In this document: in pieces, positions 1 to 10,303 of the stretch
How the letters are laid out: each line of letters starts with the position of its first letter
Numbering within the stretch: position 1 is the first letter of the stretch
Source of the DNA: Siphonodentalium dalli
Lineage: Eukaryota; Mollusca; Scaphopoda; Gadilida; Siphonodentaliidae
Direction of reading: 5' to 3'
DNA length: 64,000 bases
Assembly (NCBI GenBank): GCA_032622095.1
Contig: CP136063.1
Coordinates: 142,858,950-142,922,949, forward strand
Program-made: the position numbers and the translations under genes
Notes under the pieces: model-generated
Told to the model about the DNA's origin: nothing
The model's database searches: none
The model's input: only the letters and a program-made list of their open reading frames with translations

Positions 1-1918
1 GGAGGAGTTTCTCGAGATTAATAGTTAGTACACCAATGGTAGCGAGTTGGTGAAACAACAAACATCGTTGATCTGTGTAAAATGGACAAACAAAAAAAAT
101 AATGATTTGCTTCTTCGGCCGGGTGACCACAACGACAGCTTGGGTTGTCCGATATGAAGTTAGAAAATTTGTCACCGTTTAAATCGCTACAGTAATTTCG
201 AAGTTTGCAATGAATGATGTTTATCGCGCGATTTCCGAAATTAAAATAGTCTGGTGACACAAGAACTGGATCAGTCGTTAGGTATTTTGTTTTTAAAATA
301 CTAATGGAAGATGATTCTTTTATTTTATTTGACAGGGTATTCCATTCCCTAGTTGTATTTGGGAAAAATGTGTGTTCAAAATGGACAGTTCTTTTGAATG
401 TGTATGGAGGAAAACTTGTTTTATCTCTAAAATCATATCTAGCAGCTGATTCTGGGCGGGTGGGTAAGAGATTGTTGAGATATTTAGGGGGTCTTGTTAT
501 TAGTTATTCTGTACATGATATTCATTCTATGAGATTTCCTTCTGTTTGTTAACGTTTGCCACCCCAATTCTACTAGCAAGTTTTTCACAGGAACGGATCG
601 CGTGAGACCTGTAACAATTCGACCCGCGTCCGCTTGGATGCGATCTAATTTTGAAATTACATTTGCTGGGGCGGAGTCCCAGACAACGTCAGCGTAATCC
701 ATCAGGGGCAATATGTACGCTCGATAAATTGTGTCTAAGGTTTTCCTATTTAAAGAAAATTTCAATTGTCTTAAATATGCAAGGCGGCCATATATTTTCT
801 TTGATAACTCATTGATATGTTTGTCCCAGTTTAGGTCACTCTGTATATTCAAGCCAAGGTGTTTGTGTGATTCTACTTGGGTTATAGGTTCACCACTGAG
901 AAAAAGATGTATGTCAGGCTGTGCACCGGTATAAGAGAATGTCATGGACTTAGTTTTACTACTATTGAATTTTACTAGCCATTGATTTGACCGTTTATCT
1001 ATGGCTTTAGGATCAGTATTTACACCGTCCTCAAGGTCCTGGAGACTTCCATTGCTAGCAGTGAGGCAAGTATCATCCGCGTACATTCTAGTGAAAGATT
1101 TAATATTTTCAGCGAGATCATTAATATATACCAAGAATAAGAAAGGGCCAAGAATATATCCCTGGGGGACACCAGCGAGTATCTTTTTATATTCTGAAGA
1201 CGTGTTATTTACCATCACCCTTTGTTTTCGATCTGAGAGATAGTCATTAATGAAAGCAAGAAGTGGTCCGGAAATTTCACATCGTTCAAGTTTATATACC
1301 AGTCCCTCGTGCCAGACCCTCTCGAATGCCTTAGATATATCACAAAATACAGCACATGTATGCAGTTTATTCTCGAGGGCCTGGCTAAGGGAATGGTTAA
1401 GTTCTAACAGTTGGAATATAGTTGAATGCCCAGGAAGGAAACCCGATTGGAAATCGTAAAAGAAGCCTTTGGTCTCGAAATGCTTAAAAAGATATTTAAG
1501 AACAACTTTTTCAAAAACTTTCGCCAGTGTCGGCAGTAAAGAAATCGGTCTGTAATTCTTAGGATTTGAGCGATCGTCATTTTTAAATATTGGAATCACA
1601 TTAGCTTTTTTCCATTCATCGGGGAATTTACACTCTTTGAGACATAATTCGAAAATAATTTTTAGGGGCTGAACGATGGCATATTTTGTTTCAAGAAGCA
1701 TTCTTGCACTTATTCCATCGTGACCGTGTGCCTTGTTAGGTTTAAGAGATGAAATAGCTTCCAATATATCTTCGGTCTTTACAGGCACATTACTAATGGT
1801 GGGGGGAGGTACAGCCTTAATAATGTTTGGTTTGGCGGTGGGCAGCGCGGAGTTGCCGATAAAACTGTCATTTAACAGAGTTGCCTTCGATAAATCGTCG
1901 ACAATAATTTGTGCTGGT
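1..1918 (-). pseudogene. 5'-truncated non-LTR retrotransposon, reverse transcriptase (jockey/CR1-like)
   Basis: Reads right to left. The RT domain is recognisable throughout: VIPIFK and NYRPISLLP (fingers), FCDISKAFERVWH (motif A, first catalytic Asp), AGVPQGYILGP (motif B, with Tyr where most relatives have Ser), and MYADDTCL (motif C, catalytic Asp pair). The main frame runs 1788-484 and stops at 484 within TNNKTP. The protein continues one frame over as KYLNNLLPTRPES down to a stop at 18-20, so a single indel near 484-490 breaks it. The C-terminus has a CRCG...H...C cluster typical of these proteins. In-frame sequence extends 5' to about 1918, where a stop and loss of similarity mark the 5' truncation. 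No endonuclease is present. Once it would have performed target-primed reverse transcription; this copy is dead. The clade is an inference. Confidence 0.88.
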
Positions 1919-2580
1919 TAAAGTGAACGAACGATCGGTATATGGAAACTATGCTCACAATTTCCAGAGGAAAATTTTATATTCCTCTTGATCGGTCGTG
2001 TAATCGCACATACAGCTTTCGGAGAAAATGACACATGCAAACACTGTTTAGCGACCTACTCATGTGTAGTATCTAGTTAGATTGCCCGTCATATTGCTAC
2101 ATATTCGGAATGACATGTGGTACCACGTCATTGACCAATATGGCATTGAATGTTTCCTCTACCTAGACCCCGTTTGCAGCTACTGTCTGCCCTTCTGGGA
2201 TCGCCACCTAGAGATCTCGCTCTACTCTCAGATAATCACTCTAATCTGTCTCGCTTGCGCGTCAGGGCAACAGCATTTATGTGGAAACGGTTTCATTTTG
2301 ATAATGGTTAACTAAAGTGATCAGCGTTAATTTTCTATTAATACATTTACAGTTAGTTGGTAAATTATCTCTGTCACAGCATTGGCCAATTCAGTACCAT
2401 GCACCGTTCCGCCAAATATGTATATATTTCAAATTACCCATATTTTCCTATATGTGTACGCTGTTAGAACAGTTTACGTACTATACATTTCACATAGACT
2501 CACTTCAACGGACATCAATGAATCTTAGTATTCTCCCGGATGCATGGTCACACAAGCCATACCTGTATGTGTGTATACAT
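1919..2580. other. No gene recognised
   Basis: Sequence between the truncated retrotransposon and the microsatellite. A 77-codon and a 122-codon open stretch occur (2082-2315, 2317-2685), but neither resembles a protein and the second runs into the TA repeat. Confidence 0.5.
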
Positions 2581-2584
2581 ATGT

Positions 2585-2593
2585 ATGCGTATT

Positions 2594-2632
<39 letters not shown>

Positions 2633-2690
2633 ATACATGTGAATGTGTATATACATATGCTTGTGTGTATGTATATATATACTAGAAGGT
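2585..2690. repeat. TA/GT-rich microsatellite
   Basis: Alternating TA runs with ATGTGTATG-like interruptions, directly abutting the CTAG start of the next repeat element. Similar TA-rich tracts precede the copy at 3743 and follow the copy ending at 6448, as if these elements prefer or generate TA-rich flanks. Confidence 0.8.
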
Positions 2691-3360
2691 GACCCGACAT
2701 CGTCCGGGCTTTGACCTTGAATTGTCCATTTTGAAGGTCAAGGTCAAGTGTGTTCACGATTTGACTAGTCCAAAACACTGCCCGGACAAAAGTACCCGAC
2801 AAAAGTGCCCGTCGAAATCCATCCGGTTTTACCCGATTTGACCTTGAATTGATCATTTTGAAGGTCAAGGTCAGGTCAGGGGTCACGATTTGACCCGTCC
2901 AAAACACTCAGTGGACAAAAGTAACCCTATGTATAAAATTTCGTCGAAATCCCATCAAAATTGGCGATTTGACCTTGAATTGACCCGATTTCAAAGTCAA
3001 GGTCACGTCGCACGGGCAAATGAATATGCTTATGAGACTCCCCATAGGAAAGTACCCCCACATACCAAGTTTCATCGAAATCCCGTGATATTCGGGCGTT
3101 TGACCTTGAAATGACCCGATTTCAAGGTCAAGGTCACGTCGCACGGGCAAATTAATAGGTTTATGCCTCTCCCTGGCCGAAGGTACCCCAACATACCAAG
3201 TTTCATCGAAATCCCGTGATATTCGGGCGTTTGACCTTGAAATTACCCGATTTCAAGGCCAAGGTCACGTCGCACGGCAAATTAATAGGCCTATTGCACT
3301 TCCCGGCCGAAAATACTCCCACATACCAAGTTTTATCGAAATCGGCATGGCTTTCTGTAA
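2673..3360 (+). repeat. Hairpin-headed tandem-repeat element, family 1, copy 1
   Basis: Starts TATATATACTAGAAGGTGAC followed by CCCGACATCGTCCGGGC, which can form a short GC hairpin. It then holds about five diverged units of ~128 bp, each with TTGACCTTGAATTGACC, AAGGTCAAGGTCA and a segment like CAAGTTTCATCGAAATC. It lacks the ACAGACAGA tail that ends other copies. Short open frames across it are by-products of the repeat. Confidence 0.75.
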
Positions 3361-3742
3361 CCTGAAGATCAGCAGTAGCTGTGAAAGGCCTTGTTACAAT
3401 ACAATAATGTTTTTCTAAGCCATGCTTTCAATTTATTCTTATATACAACTGTACGCATGCTAATATTCATGCCATACAACTTTCACAATTATCCAAACTC
3501 TGGAGTTATCTCGCTTGCACTTCAGATAACCTTTTTAACATAGTATAACCTTTTTAAACACAGTATAAAACGTCCCGCTTCAGCTCAACGAGAATTATTC
3601 CATACTCTTTATTTCCTCATACGGCCATGTCTCATATATGCTTTGGTGTATTTAATCTTATATACATGCACATACAAATGTGCATATATAGGTTCCTGAC
3701 CGATACATATGTATACATATATGTGTGTTTTTGTGTGTGGGT
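3361..3742. other. No gene recognised
   Basis: AT-rich spacer between two family 1 copies, with a TATATGTGTGTTTTTGTGTG tract at its right end. Nothing coding seen. Confidence 0.5.
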
Positions 3743-4587
3743 GTATATATATACTAGCAGGTAGACCCGACTTCATCCGGGCTGTTTCCCTTCTGCTTTC
3801 ATCCGGACTTCAGATACCAATTTTCAAAATAGCTGGTTTTGAAAACCTCCGTGGATCTAACATCGAAATCCGTCGAAAAGCGTGATTTGACCATGAATTG
3901 ACCATTTTGAAGGTCAAGGTCAGGTCGGGGTCACGATTTGACCCGTCCAAAACAATCCCCGGACAAAAGTACCCCTAGGCATCAAATTTCGTCGAAATCC
4001 CGTCGAAAGGCGCGATTTGACCTTGAATTGACCATTTTGAAGGTCAAGGTCAGGTCGGGGTAACGATTTTACCTGTCCAAAACACTCCCCGGACAAAAGT
4101 AACACTAGGTAACAAATTTCGTTAAATCCCGTCGAAAGGCACGATTTGACCTTGAATTGACAATTTTGAAGGCAAGGTCAGGTCGGGGTCACGATTTGAC
4201 CCGTCCAAAACTCACCCCGGACAAAATTACCCCTAAGTATCAAATTTCGTCGAAATCCCGTCGAAAGGCGCGATTTGATCTTGAATTGACCATTTTGAGG
4301 TCAAAGTCAGGTCGCAGTCACGATTTGACCCGTCCAAACCATTTCCCGGACAAAAACACCCATAGGTATCAAATTTCGTCGAAATCCCGTCGAAAGGCGC
4401 GATTTGACCTTGAATTGACAATTTTTAAGGTCAAGGTCAGGTCGGGGTCACGATTGGACTCATCCAAAACACTCCCCGGACAAAAGTACCCCTATGTATC
4501 AAATTTTGTCGAAATCCGTCCGGCAGTTTTCCCGGCCATTGCTAACAAACAGACAGACAGATATAAGTCCCAAGTTATTTATTAGAC
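3743..4587 (+). repeat. Hairpin-headed tandem-repeat element, family 1, copy 2
   Basis: Complete-looking copy. It has a TATATACTAGCAGGTAGACC head, a CCCGACTTCATCCGGGC hairpin, and about five ~125-130 bp units containing GGTCAAGGTCAGGTCGGGGT, CCCCGGACAAAAGTACCCCT and ATCAAATTTCGTCGAAATCC. The tail is AACAGACAGACAGATATAAG followed by TTATTAGAC. The next copy begins immediately. Confidence 0.82.
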
Positions 4588-5078
4588 TAGCTGGTGGGCC
4601 CGACTTCGTCCGGGCTGATTCCCCTCTTTTGACCTTGAATTGACCATTTTTAAGGTCAAGGTCAGGTCGGGATCATGATTTGACCCGTCCAAAAAACTCC
4701 CCGGACAAAAGTATCCTAGGTATCAAATTTCGTCGAAATCCGTCCGATTTACCCAATTTGACCTTGATTTGACCATTTTGAAGGTCAAAGTCAGGTAGGA
4801 TCATGATTTGATCTGTCAAAAACACTCCCCGGACAAAATTATCCCTAGGTATCAAATTTCGTCGAAATCCGTCCGTTTTACCCGATTTGACCTTGAATTG
4901 ACCATTATGAAGGTCAAGGTCAGGTCGGGGTCACGATTTTACCCGTCCAAAACACTCCCAGGACAAAAGTATCCCTATGTATCAAATTTCGTCGAAATCC
5001 GTTCGGCAGTATTCCCGGCTATAGCTAACAGACAAACAGACAGACAAACAAACAGAAGTCCCAAAATATATATTAGAC
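4588..5078 (+). repeat. Hairpin-headed tandem-repeat element, family 1, copy 3
   Basis: Head TAGCTGGTGGGCCCGACTTC with hairpin, about three ~128 bp units, tail CAGACAGACAAACAAACAGA then ATATATATTAGAC. It joins copies 2 and 4 without spacer, sharing the (A)TTAGAC/TAG junction. Confidence 0.82.
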
Positions 5079-5940
5079 TAGCCGATGAGCCCGACGTTGT
5101 CCGGGCTATTCAAAAACCAAATTTCAAGTCGATACTCCACCCGTTTCCTAGATCTCGTCTGCGCATGCGCGAAGCTGGCGTCGCACGGTCTCGGCGACCC
5201 GATAAAATTCGTATTCGGGGCAAGATACATTCACATATCAAATTTCAAGTCGATAGCTCCACCCGTTTCCGAGATCTCGTCTGCGCATGCGCGAAGCTGA
5301 CGTCGCACGGGCTCGGCGACCCGATAAAATTCGTATCCGGGACAAGATACATTCACATACCAAATTTCAAGTCGATAGCTCCACCCGTTTCCGAGATCTC
5401 GTCTGCGCATGCACGAAGCTGGCGTCGCACGGGCTCGGCGACCCTATAATATTCGTATCCGGGGCAAGATACATTCACATAGAAAATTTCAAGTCGATAC
5501 CTCCACCCGTTTCCGAGATCTCGTCTGTGCATGCGCTGCACGGGCGCAGCACGGGCTCGCCAATACGACAACGTCCACCGCCTGGTCAAACTACGCACAC
5601 GTACCACGTTTAGTCCCGATTGGTCGAGAATCGTAGATTTGTATAAATGACAAACAAACATACAAACAGACAAACAGAGGTCTTCAAAATATATCCGGGG
5701 CAAGATACATTCACATAGCAAATTTCAAGTCGATAGCTCAACCCGTTTCCGAGATCTCGTCTGCGCATGCGCGAATTGGGTGCCGCACGGGCTCGCCAAT
5801 ACGACAACGTTCACCGCTTGGTCAAACTACACACACGTACCAAGTTTCGTCCCGATCGGTCGAGAATCGTAGATTTGTATAAATGACAAACAAACATACA
5901 TACAAACATACAAACAGAGGTCTTCAAAATATATATGAGA
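5079..5940 (+). repeat. Hairpin-headed tandem-repeat element, family 2, copy 1 plus partial duplicate
   Basis: Same head architecture (TAGCCGATGAGCCCGACGTT, CCGGGC) but a different internal unit. The period is exactly 122 bp at 5224, 5346 and 5468. Each unit carries GATACATTCACATA, AAATTTCAAGTCGATA, a CTGCGCATGCGCGAAGC palindrome and a CGCACGGGCTCGGCGACC segment. A tail with repeated ACAAACAGA ends at ~5690. A second partial body and tail follow to 5940. Confidence 0.82.
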
Positions 5941-6448
5941 CTAGCCGATGAGCCCGACGTTGTCCGGGCTATTCAAAAACCAAATTTCAAGTCGATAGCT
6001 CCACCCGTTTCCGAGATCTGGTCTGCGCATGCGCGAAGCTGGCGTCGCACGGGCTCGGCGACCCGATAAGATTCGTATCCGGGGCAAGATACATTCACAT
6101 ACCAAATTTCAAGTCGATAGCTCCAACCGTTTCCGAGATATTGTCTGCGCATGCGCGAAGCTGGTGTCGCACGGGCTCGGCGACCCGATACAATTCGCAT
6201 CCGGGGCAAGATACATTCACATAGCAAATTTCAAGTCGATAGCTCCACCCGTTTCCGAGATCTCGTCTGCGCATGCGCGAAGCGGGCGCCGCACGGGCTC
6301 GCCAACACGACAACGACGACCGCCTGGTCAAACTACACTCACGTACCAAGTTTCGTCCCGATCGGTCGAGAATCGTAGATTTGTATTAATGACAGACAGA
6401 CAGACAGACAAACAAACAAACAAACAGAGGTCTTCAAAATATATATGA
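5941..6448 (+). repeat. Hairpin-headed tandem-repeat element, family 2, copy 2
   Basis: Head at 5941 nearly identical to the one at 5079, three ~122 bp units, then a divergent last unit (CGCCAACACGACAACGACGA) and tail GACAGACAGACAGACAAACA, ending in ATATATGAGATATATATATG. The near identity to copy 1 suggests a recent tandem duplication of the whole element. Confidence 0.82.
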
Positions 6449-7440
6449 GATATATATATGTGTGTGTATGTGTGTGAGCGTATATGTGTATGTGCATATG
6501 CAAGTGCATGGTCATGCCTGTATATGCACTCAGATATGTTCGTATTTGTCTCTTTGTCAGTCTGTCAAATTATATAACCCTGTATATTTTATAGCCAAAT
6601 TCCTGCATGCTGGATGTATTTATGTTCTCAATTTATTTCTAATGTTTATATATATGCTCTTCATTATATGGAGGAATAAAGATATATATATATATATATA
6701 TATAAAAGACCTTATATATAATGAGAAAGTGTTCACCAGTTGGAAATTTCATATCTGATACAATATTACACCAACAATGGGTTGAAATTGCTCTGGTGGT
6801 CTGAATTTCCAACGAGTAATGTATGTGGAATTTGTTGTTTTAGACCAACATTTGCATTTCTTCCTACTTTTGGGCAAAATATTGGTTTGAAATTTCCTCT
6901 AGGTCCCTCCCTCCCCGGTGTCCAGTAAAAACTCAAGTAAAAAAAAAGGCATATGAGGAACCAAGTGGGAAATTCAAATGCGAGGGAATGGATGCAAATT
7001 GAATTATGTGATCTTGGGAGTTTGGCCTGGTTCAAGGGAAGGGGTGCAGTTGGAAATCCCACATGGACACCCCCCGTCAACGGAAGGCTCTATAGATATA
7101 CGCCCCTACACATATATCCAGCGATTCTTGCAACCCATCTCAAATGGAATAACAAAGTCAGTTTTTGAAACAGGCGATACTATTGATGGATCATAACTCG
7201 AGTGTGTGAACGGTTACCAGCGTATCCATTAGAAATTTGTAATGGATACCGATGACTACCAATCAATGTGAACACATATCACCAAACAGGCGATAACATA
7301 CCAGTTACTGTACTATTTTTTTCATTGGTTAAGTAAGTCACATGGGTCACACCTGATATTTTCTTGCCCGTCATGTGGACGCGCCATTATAGTGCAGCAG
7401 CTGGGACCGGATTTGGGTCTTATTTTTCGAGTTCAACCAT
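6449..7440. other. No gene recognised; TA and TG microsatellites
   Basis: TATATGTGTGTATG tract at 6449-6500 and a TA run near 6681-6703. Open stretches on both strands at 6740-7196 overlap each other in opposite directions and look like chance frames. Confidence 0.5.
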
Positions 7441-7685
7441 GTGGAAGAGTAACAAACTGAATTATGTATCAAAATGTCCGTATTGATACAGCGATGTTGA
7501 CTTTTCGTGTAATATTGTACGATTTCTTATTTTGGGGTAAAATATACTTTTTCGTAAGCAAACCAGTAAAACATGGTATCAGCTGCCTAAATAATATTTA
7601 CATCTATTTTTGGATGGGAACACAACTAAACAAACGAGGTTGGACATGTTCATATTTTGTAAGAATTTTGGAGTATTCCAATGTT
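7441..7685 (+). repeat. ~560 bp repeat family, copy interrupted by the 7686-10303 insertion
   Basis: Contains TGAATTATGTATCAAAA, GGTTGGACATGTTCATATTT and GAATTTTGGAGTATTCCAAT. The copy stops at AATGTT (7680-7685) and resumes at 10304 with AATGTTCTAGGGTTCG. An uninterrupted version of the same junction is present near 10870-10895. Confidence 0.8.
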
Positions 7686-7860
7686 TGATGATACCCCGCC
7701 CGTTTGGTCTCATTTCAGGAACGATAACTCTATCCGAAGTACACGACCAATATTCTCAGCAGTACTCCCGTTGGTGTTAGTCTAGACAGCTTGACCTATA
7801 TTCTCCGCCCACGCATTGCATCATGGTCTATGTGTGTATACCGGTTGGGTATGTCCAAAA

Positions 7861-7982
7861 AAATTCAAAAACTTCAAAAATTTCAAAAACTTCAAAAAGT
7901 TCAAAAAGTTCAAAAATTTCAAAAACTTCAAAAATTTCAAAAATTTCAAAAATTTCAAAAATTTCAAAAACTTCAAAAACTT
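7861..7982. repeat. 9 bp tandem array in left arm
   Basis: Units TTCAAAAAC, TTCAAAAAT and TTCAAAAAG, about 13 copies. It mirrors a longer array in the right arm (about 9959-10133) on the opposite strand. Unequal copy number between the arms indicates independent slippage. Confidence 0.92.
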
Positions 7983-8129
7983 AGGATTTAGTCAAAAATA
8001 TGGCTTGTTGCCATTCATCGAAAAGCTATGGGGGTACGGTGGTGAGCGCCACCGAAAAAAGCAAGTGAGCGAGGGAAAAAAGAGAAAAATAACATGAGAA
8101 GTGGTACATAGTACAATTTATTATATTAA

Positions 8130-9214
8130 CTATTCACTGTCACTTTCGTCCGAATTGTCATCACTTTCGTCAGATGTGTCATTTGTTTCGTCCATGAACT
8201 TTTCTAGCAATGGTCTGTACTTTAATATTGACATTTTCACTGCATCACGATCTTCAAAACCATTCTTCATATATTTCTCCACTTTATCCATGACACTGTT
8301 ATGCAGAGTACCATTGCGCAGCCACATATTCTTTATTATTGTCCAAGCATAAACATTCATAAATAGCCTCATGCCTTCAGTTTTAAGATCTGTACTTTTA
8401 AGGTCCTTGTCAGCTTGTACTTTTGCCTCTTTTTCTGTCGAGCCATTTTCCATATACGTTTCCACGTTATCACTCCATGCTTCTTGTGCTTTATCTCTAC
8501 TCTCATCACACAAACTTTTGAAGTATTCATCTTCATTCGATTTAATTTTCTTATTCTGACTATCATCCGTGTCCTCAGTTAATTTTCGTTTTAACTTATT
8601 TTCTTGACACCAGTTTTTTACGTGTCTCTGGACATCATGCTGATCTTCGAACAAAAGCCCACAGTCATTGCAAGGGTACGACATGTCTTCTCGAATGCCT
8701 ATGTTTTTATGGTTTTCTTTATTAATTTCATTGATCTCACCAGGTGTCCTTATGTCCTTAGTATAGCCATTATGTTGACCCTGGGGCACAATATAATTAT
8801 ATGTCATGCACTCCCGTTGACCAGGGAGATATCTGTCATCATATTTCATCTCATTCCGTTGATCCGGGCTATTGTTGTCATCACATTTCACCACATTCTG
8901 TTCATCTGGGTGCTCGCTGTCCTTATGGAGATTATATTTCATGCCATTCCATTCACCCATATGTTGGTTCTTGTCCTCTTTTAGCACATTCTGTTGCAGC
9001 CGTATTGTGTCCGGGGTTGCGGCTTTTAAATCCACCAGTAGGTAACCGTACGGTTCACTCGTCGCTTCCGAAAACTCTCGCATCATACGTTGAGGGCATT
9101 CAGGATACATCTGTCTTGATAATGTTGAAATTAAACTGCGGGTCAGTCCTAGTAAAGCGCACGTCAACGCCGCCGGCGGCGGCGGCGGAGTATGCGGCGG
9201 CGGCGGCGGAGTAT

Positions 9215-9248
<34 letters not shown>

Positions 9249-9302
9249 GCGGCGGCTGTTGATACAAATGTCAATGCAATTATGAGTGATTTCAATATGC
9301 AC
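8130..9302 (-). CDS. Element-encoded C2HC zinc-finger protein with acidic tail (unnamed family)
   Basis: 390 codons. Residues 19-44 are almost all Pro with two HT interruptions, encoded by an expanded GGC/CCG repeat, so the true start may lie after it or upstream in a lost exon. Residues 211-232 form CX2CX12HX4C (CNDCGLLFEDQH onward), a plausible C2HC zinc finger. A basic patch follows (KLKRK, KKIK), then a helical, charged region with MRLFMNVYAWTIIKNMWLRN, and an extremely acidic C-terminus ending DESDDNSDESDSE. From memory, this finger-helix-acidic-tail order occurs in uncharacterised multicopy proteins of invertebrate genomes that I associate with large TIR elements. That link is unverified. 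The last ~80 codons lie within the inverted arm, so a second copy of the 3' end faces it at 9369-9611. Function unknown; a DNA- or nucleic-acid-binding role is an inference from the finger. Confidence 0.7.
9168..9256. repeat. GGC trinucleotide expansion
   Basis: About 25 GGC units with two GGAGTAT interruptions, in frame with the element protein as poly-proline on the minus strand. On the other strand it gives alanine- or arginine-rich frames, which are shadows. Confidence 0.95.
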
Positions 9303-9368
9303 AATCTATTGTATAGGTAAAAAATTGGCGCGCGTGCGGCCCCATCACCCCCTCTTAAAACTGAAGGC

Positions 9369-9611
9369 ATGAGGCTATTTATGAATGTTTATGCTTGGAC
9401 AATAATAAAGAATATGTGGCTGCGCAATGGTACTCTGCATAACAGTGTCATGGATAAAGTGGAGAAATATATAAAGAATGGTTTTGAAGATCGTGATGCA
9501 GTGAAAATGTCAATATTAAAGTACAGACCATTGCTAGAAAAGTTCATGGACGAAACAAATGACACATCTGACGAAAGTGATGACAATTCGGACGAAAGTG
9601 ACAGTGAATAG
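9369..9611 (+). pseudogene. Duplicate 3' end of the element protein in the right arm
   Basis: Eighty codons beginning MRLFMNVYAWTIIKNMW and ending DSDE-type acidic residues. They match the last 80 residues of the minus-strand protein at 8130-9302 except for one Met-to-Ile change. The segment is a mirror copy created by the long inverted arms. It lacks the finger and the N-terminus and is not expected to be a separate gene. Confidence 0.85.
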
Positions 9612-9761
9612 TTAATATAATAAATTGTACTATGTACTACTTGTCATGTTATTTTTCTCTTTTTTCCCTCGCTCACTTGATTTTTTCGGTGGCGCTCACC
9701 ACCGTACCCCCATAGCTTTCCGATGAATGGCAACAAGCCATATTTTTGACTAAATCCTGAA

Positions 9762-9845
9762 CCGCCGCCGCCGCCGCCGCCGCCAATTTCTTTGCATGCC
9801 ATAGTATTATGTAGTTGCCGCCGCCGCCGGTGGCGGCGGCGGCTG
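9762..9845. repeat. Two CCG-repeat blocks in the right arm only
   Basis: CCG tract at 9762-9784 and a palindromic GCCGCCGCCGG/TGGCGGCGGC block at 9817-9845, inside a ~180 bp segment missing from the left arm. The phrase GACTAAATCCTGAA flanks this segment on both sides (about 9747 and 9934), suggesting an insertion or duplication. Confidence 0.85.
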
Positions 9846-9958
9846 GTCGAATCGCATATATAAGAGAATGCATTGGCACAGGATAAAAAAATCCCGACTT
9901 CCGACTGGATTTGATATGGCGGGTCACATTTATGACTAAATCCTGAATTTTGTTTAAT

Positions 9959-10133
9959 TTTTGAAGTTTTTGAAGTTTTTGAAATTTTTTGAAGTTTTTG
10001 AAGTTTTTGAAATTATTGAAATTTTTGAAGTTTTTGAAATTTTTGAAATTTTTGAAGTTTTTGAAAACTTTGAAATTTTTGAAATTTTTGAAATTTTTGA
10101 AGTTTTTGAAATTTTTGAAGTTTTTGAAATTTT
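9959..10133. repeat. 9 bp tandem array in right arm
   Basis: GAAGTTTTT and GAAATTTTT units, about 19 copies, complementary to the left-arm array. Open frames across it on both strands (EIFEVFE or FKNFKN repeats) are artefacts of the period. Confidence 0.92.
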
Positions 10134-10303
10134 TTGGACATGCCCAACCGGTATACACATAGACCATGTGCAATGCGTGGGCGGAGAATATAGGTCAAAC
10201 TGTCTAGACTAACACCAACGGGAGTACTGCTGAGAATATAGGTCGTGTACTTCAGATAGAGTTATCATTCCTGAAATGAGACCAAACGGGCGGGGTATCA
10301 TCA

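Larger units (their letters stand above)
7686..10303. mobile_element. Complete 2,618 bp inverted-repeat transposable element with 6 bp TSD
   Basis: The ends are perfect inverted repeats, TGATGATACCCCGCCCGTTT at the left and its complement at the right. The 6 bp direct repeat AATGTT flanks it (7680-7685 and 10304-10309). The inverted arms extend far inward, about 7686-8388 on the left and 9353-10303 on the right. Each arm contains, from the tip, a ~170 bp unique end with few mismatches, an array of 9 bp TTCAAAAAC-type units, a segment shared with another palindromic repeat (45427-45470), and the 3' end of a coding region. The right arm holds ~180 bp extra containing CCG-repeat blocks. The empty target is visible in the paralogous repeat near 10880, which confirms the boundaries. 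A 6 bp TSD with long TIRs recalls Polinton/Maverick elements, but the usual AG/TC termini and large gene set are absent, so the class is open. Confidence 0.9.

Noticed and set aside
4157-4585. Protein with repeated PDKNTHRYQISSKSRRKARF segments
   Set aside because: Translation of the family 1 tandem repeat. Frames occur on both strands and break at indels between units.
7816-8097. FKNFKN / FQKLQK repeat proteins at the 9 bp arrays (also 9673-10212)
   Set aside because: They arise automatically from the 9 bp period in all frames on both strands. There is no other coding evidence.
8800-9262. 153-codon plus-strand frame with poly-Ala tail
   Set aside because: Shadow of the minus-strand zinc-finger protein.
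9164-9370. Arginine- and alanine-rich open frames
   Set aside because: They are alternative frames of the GGC expansion.
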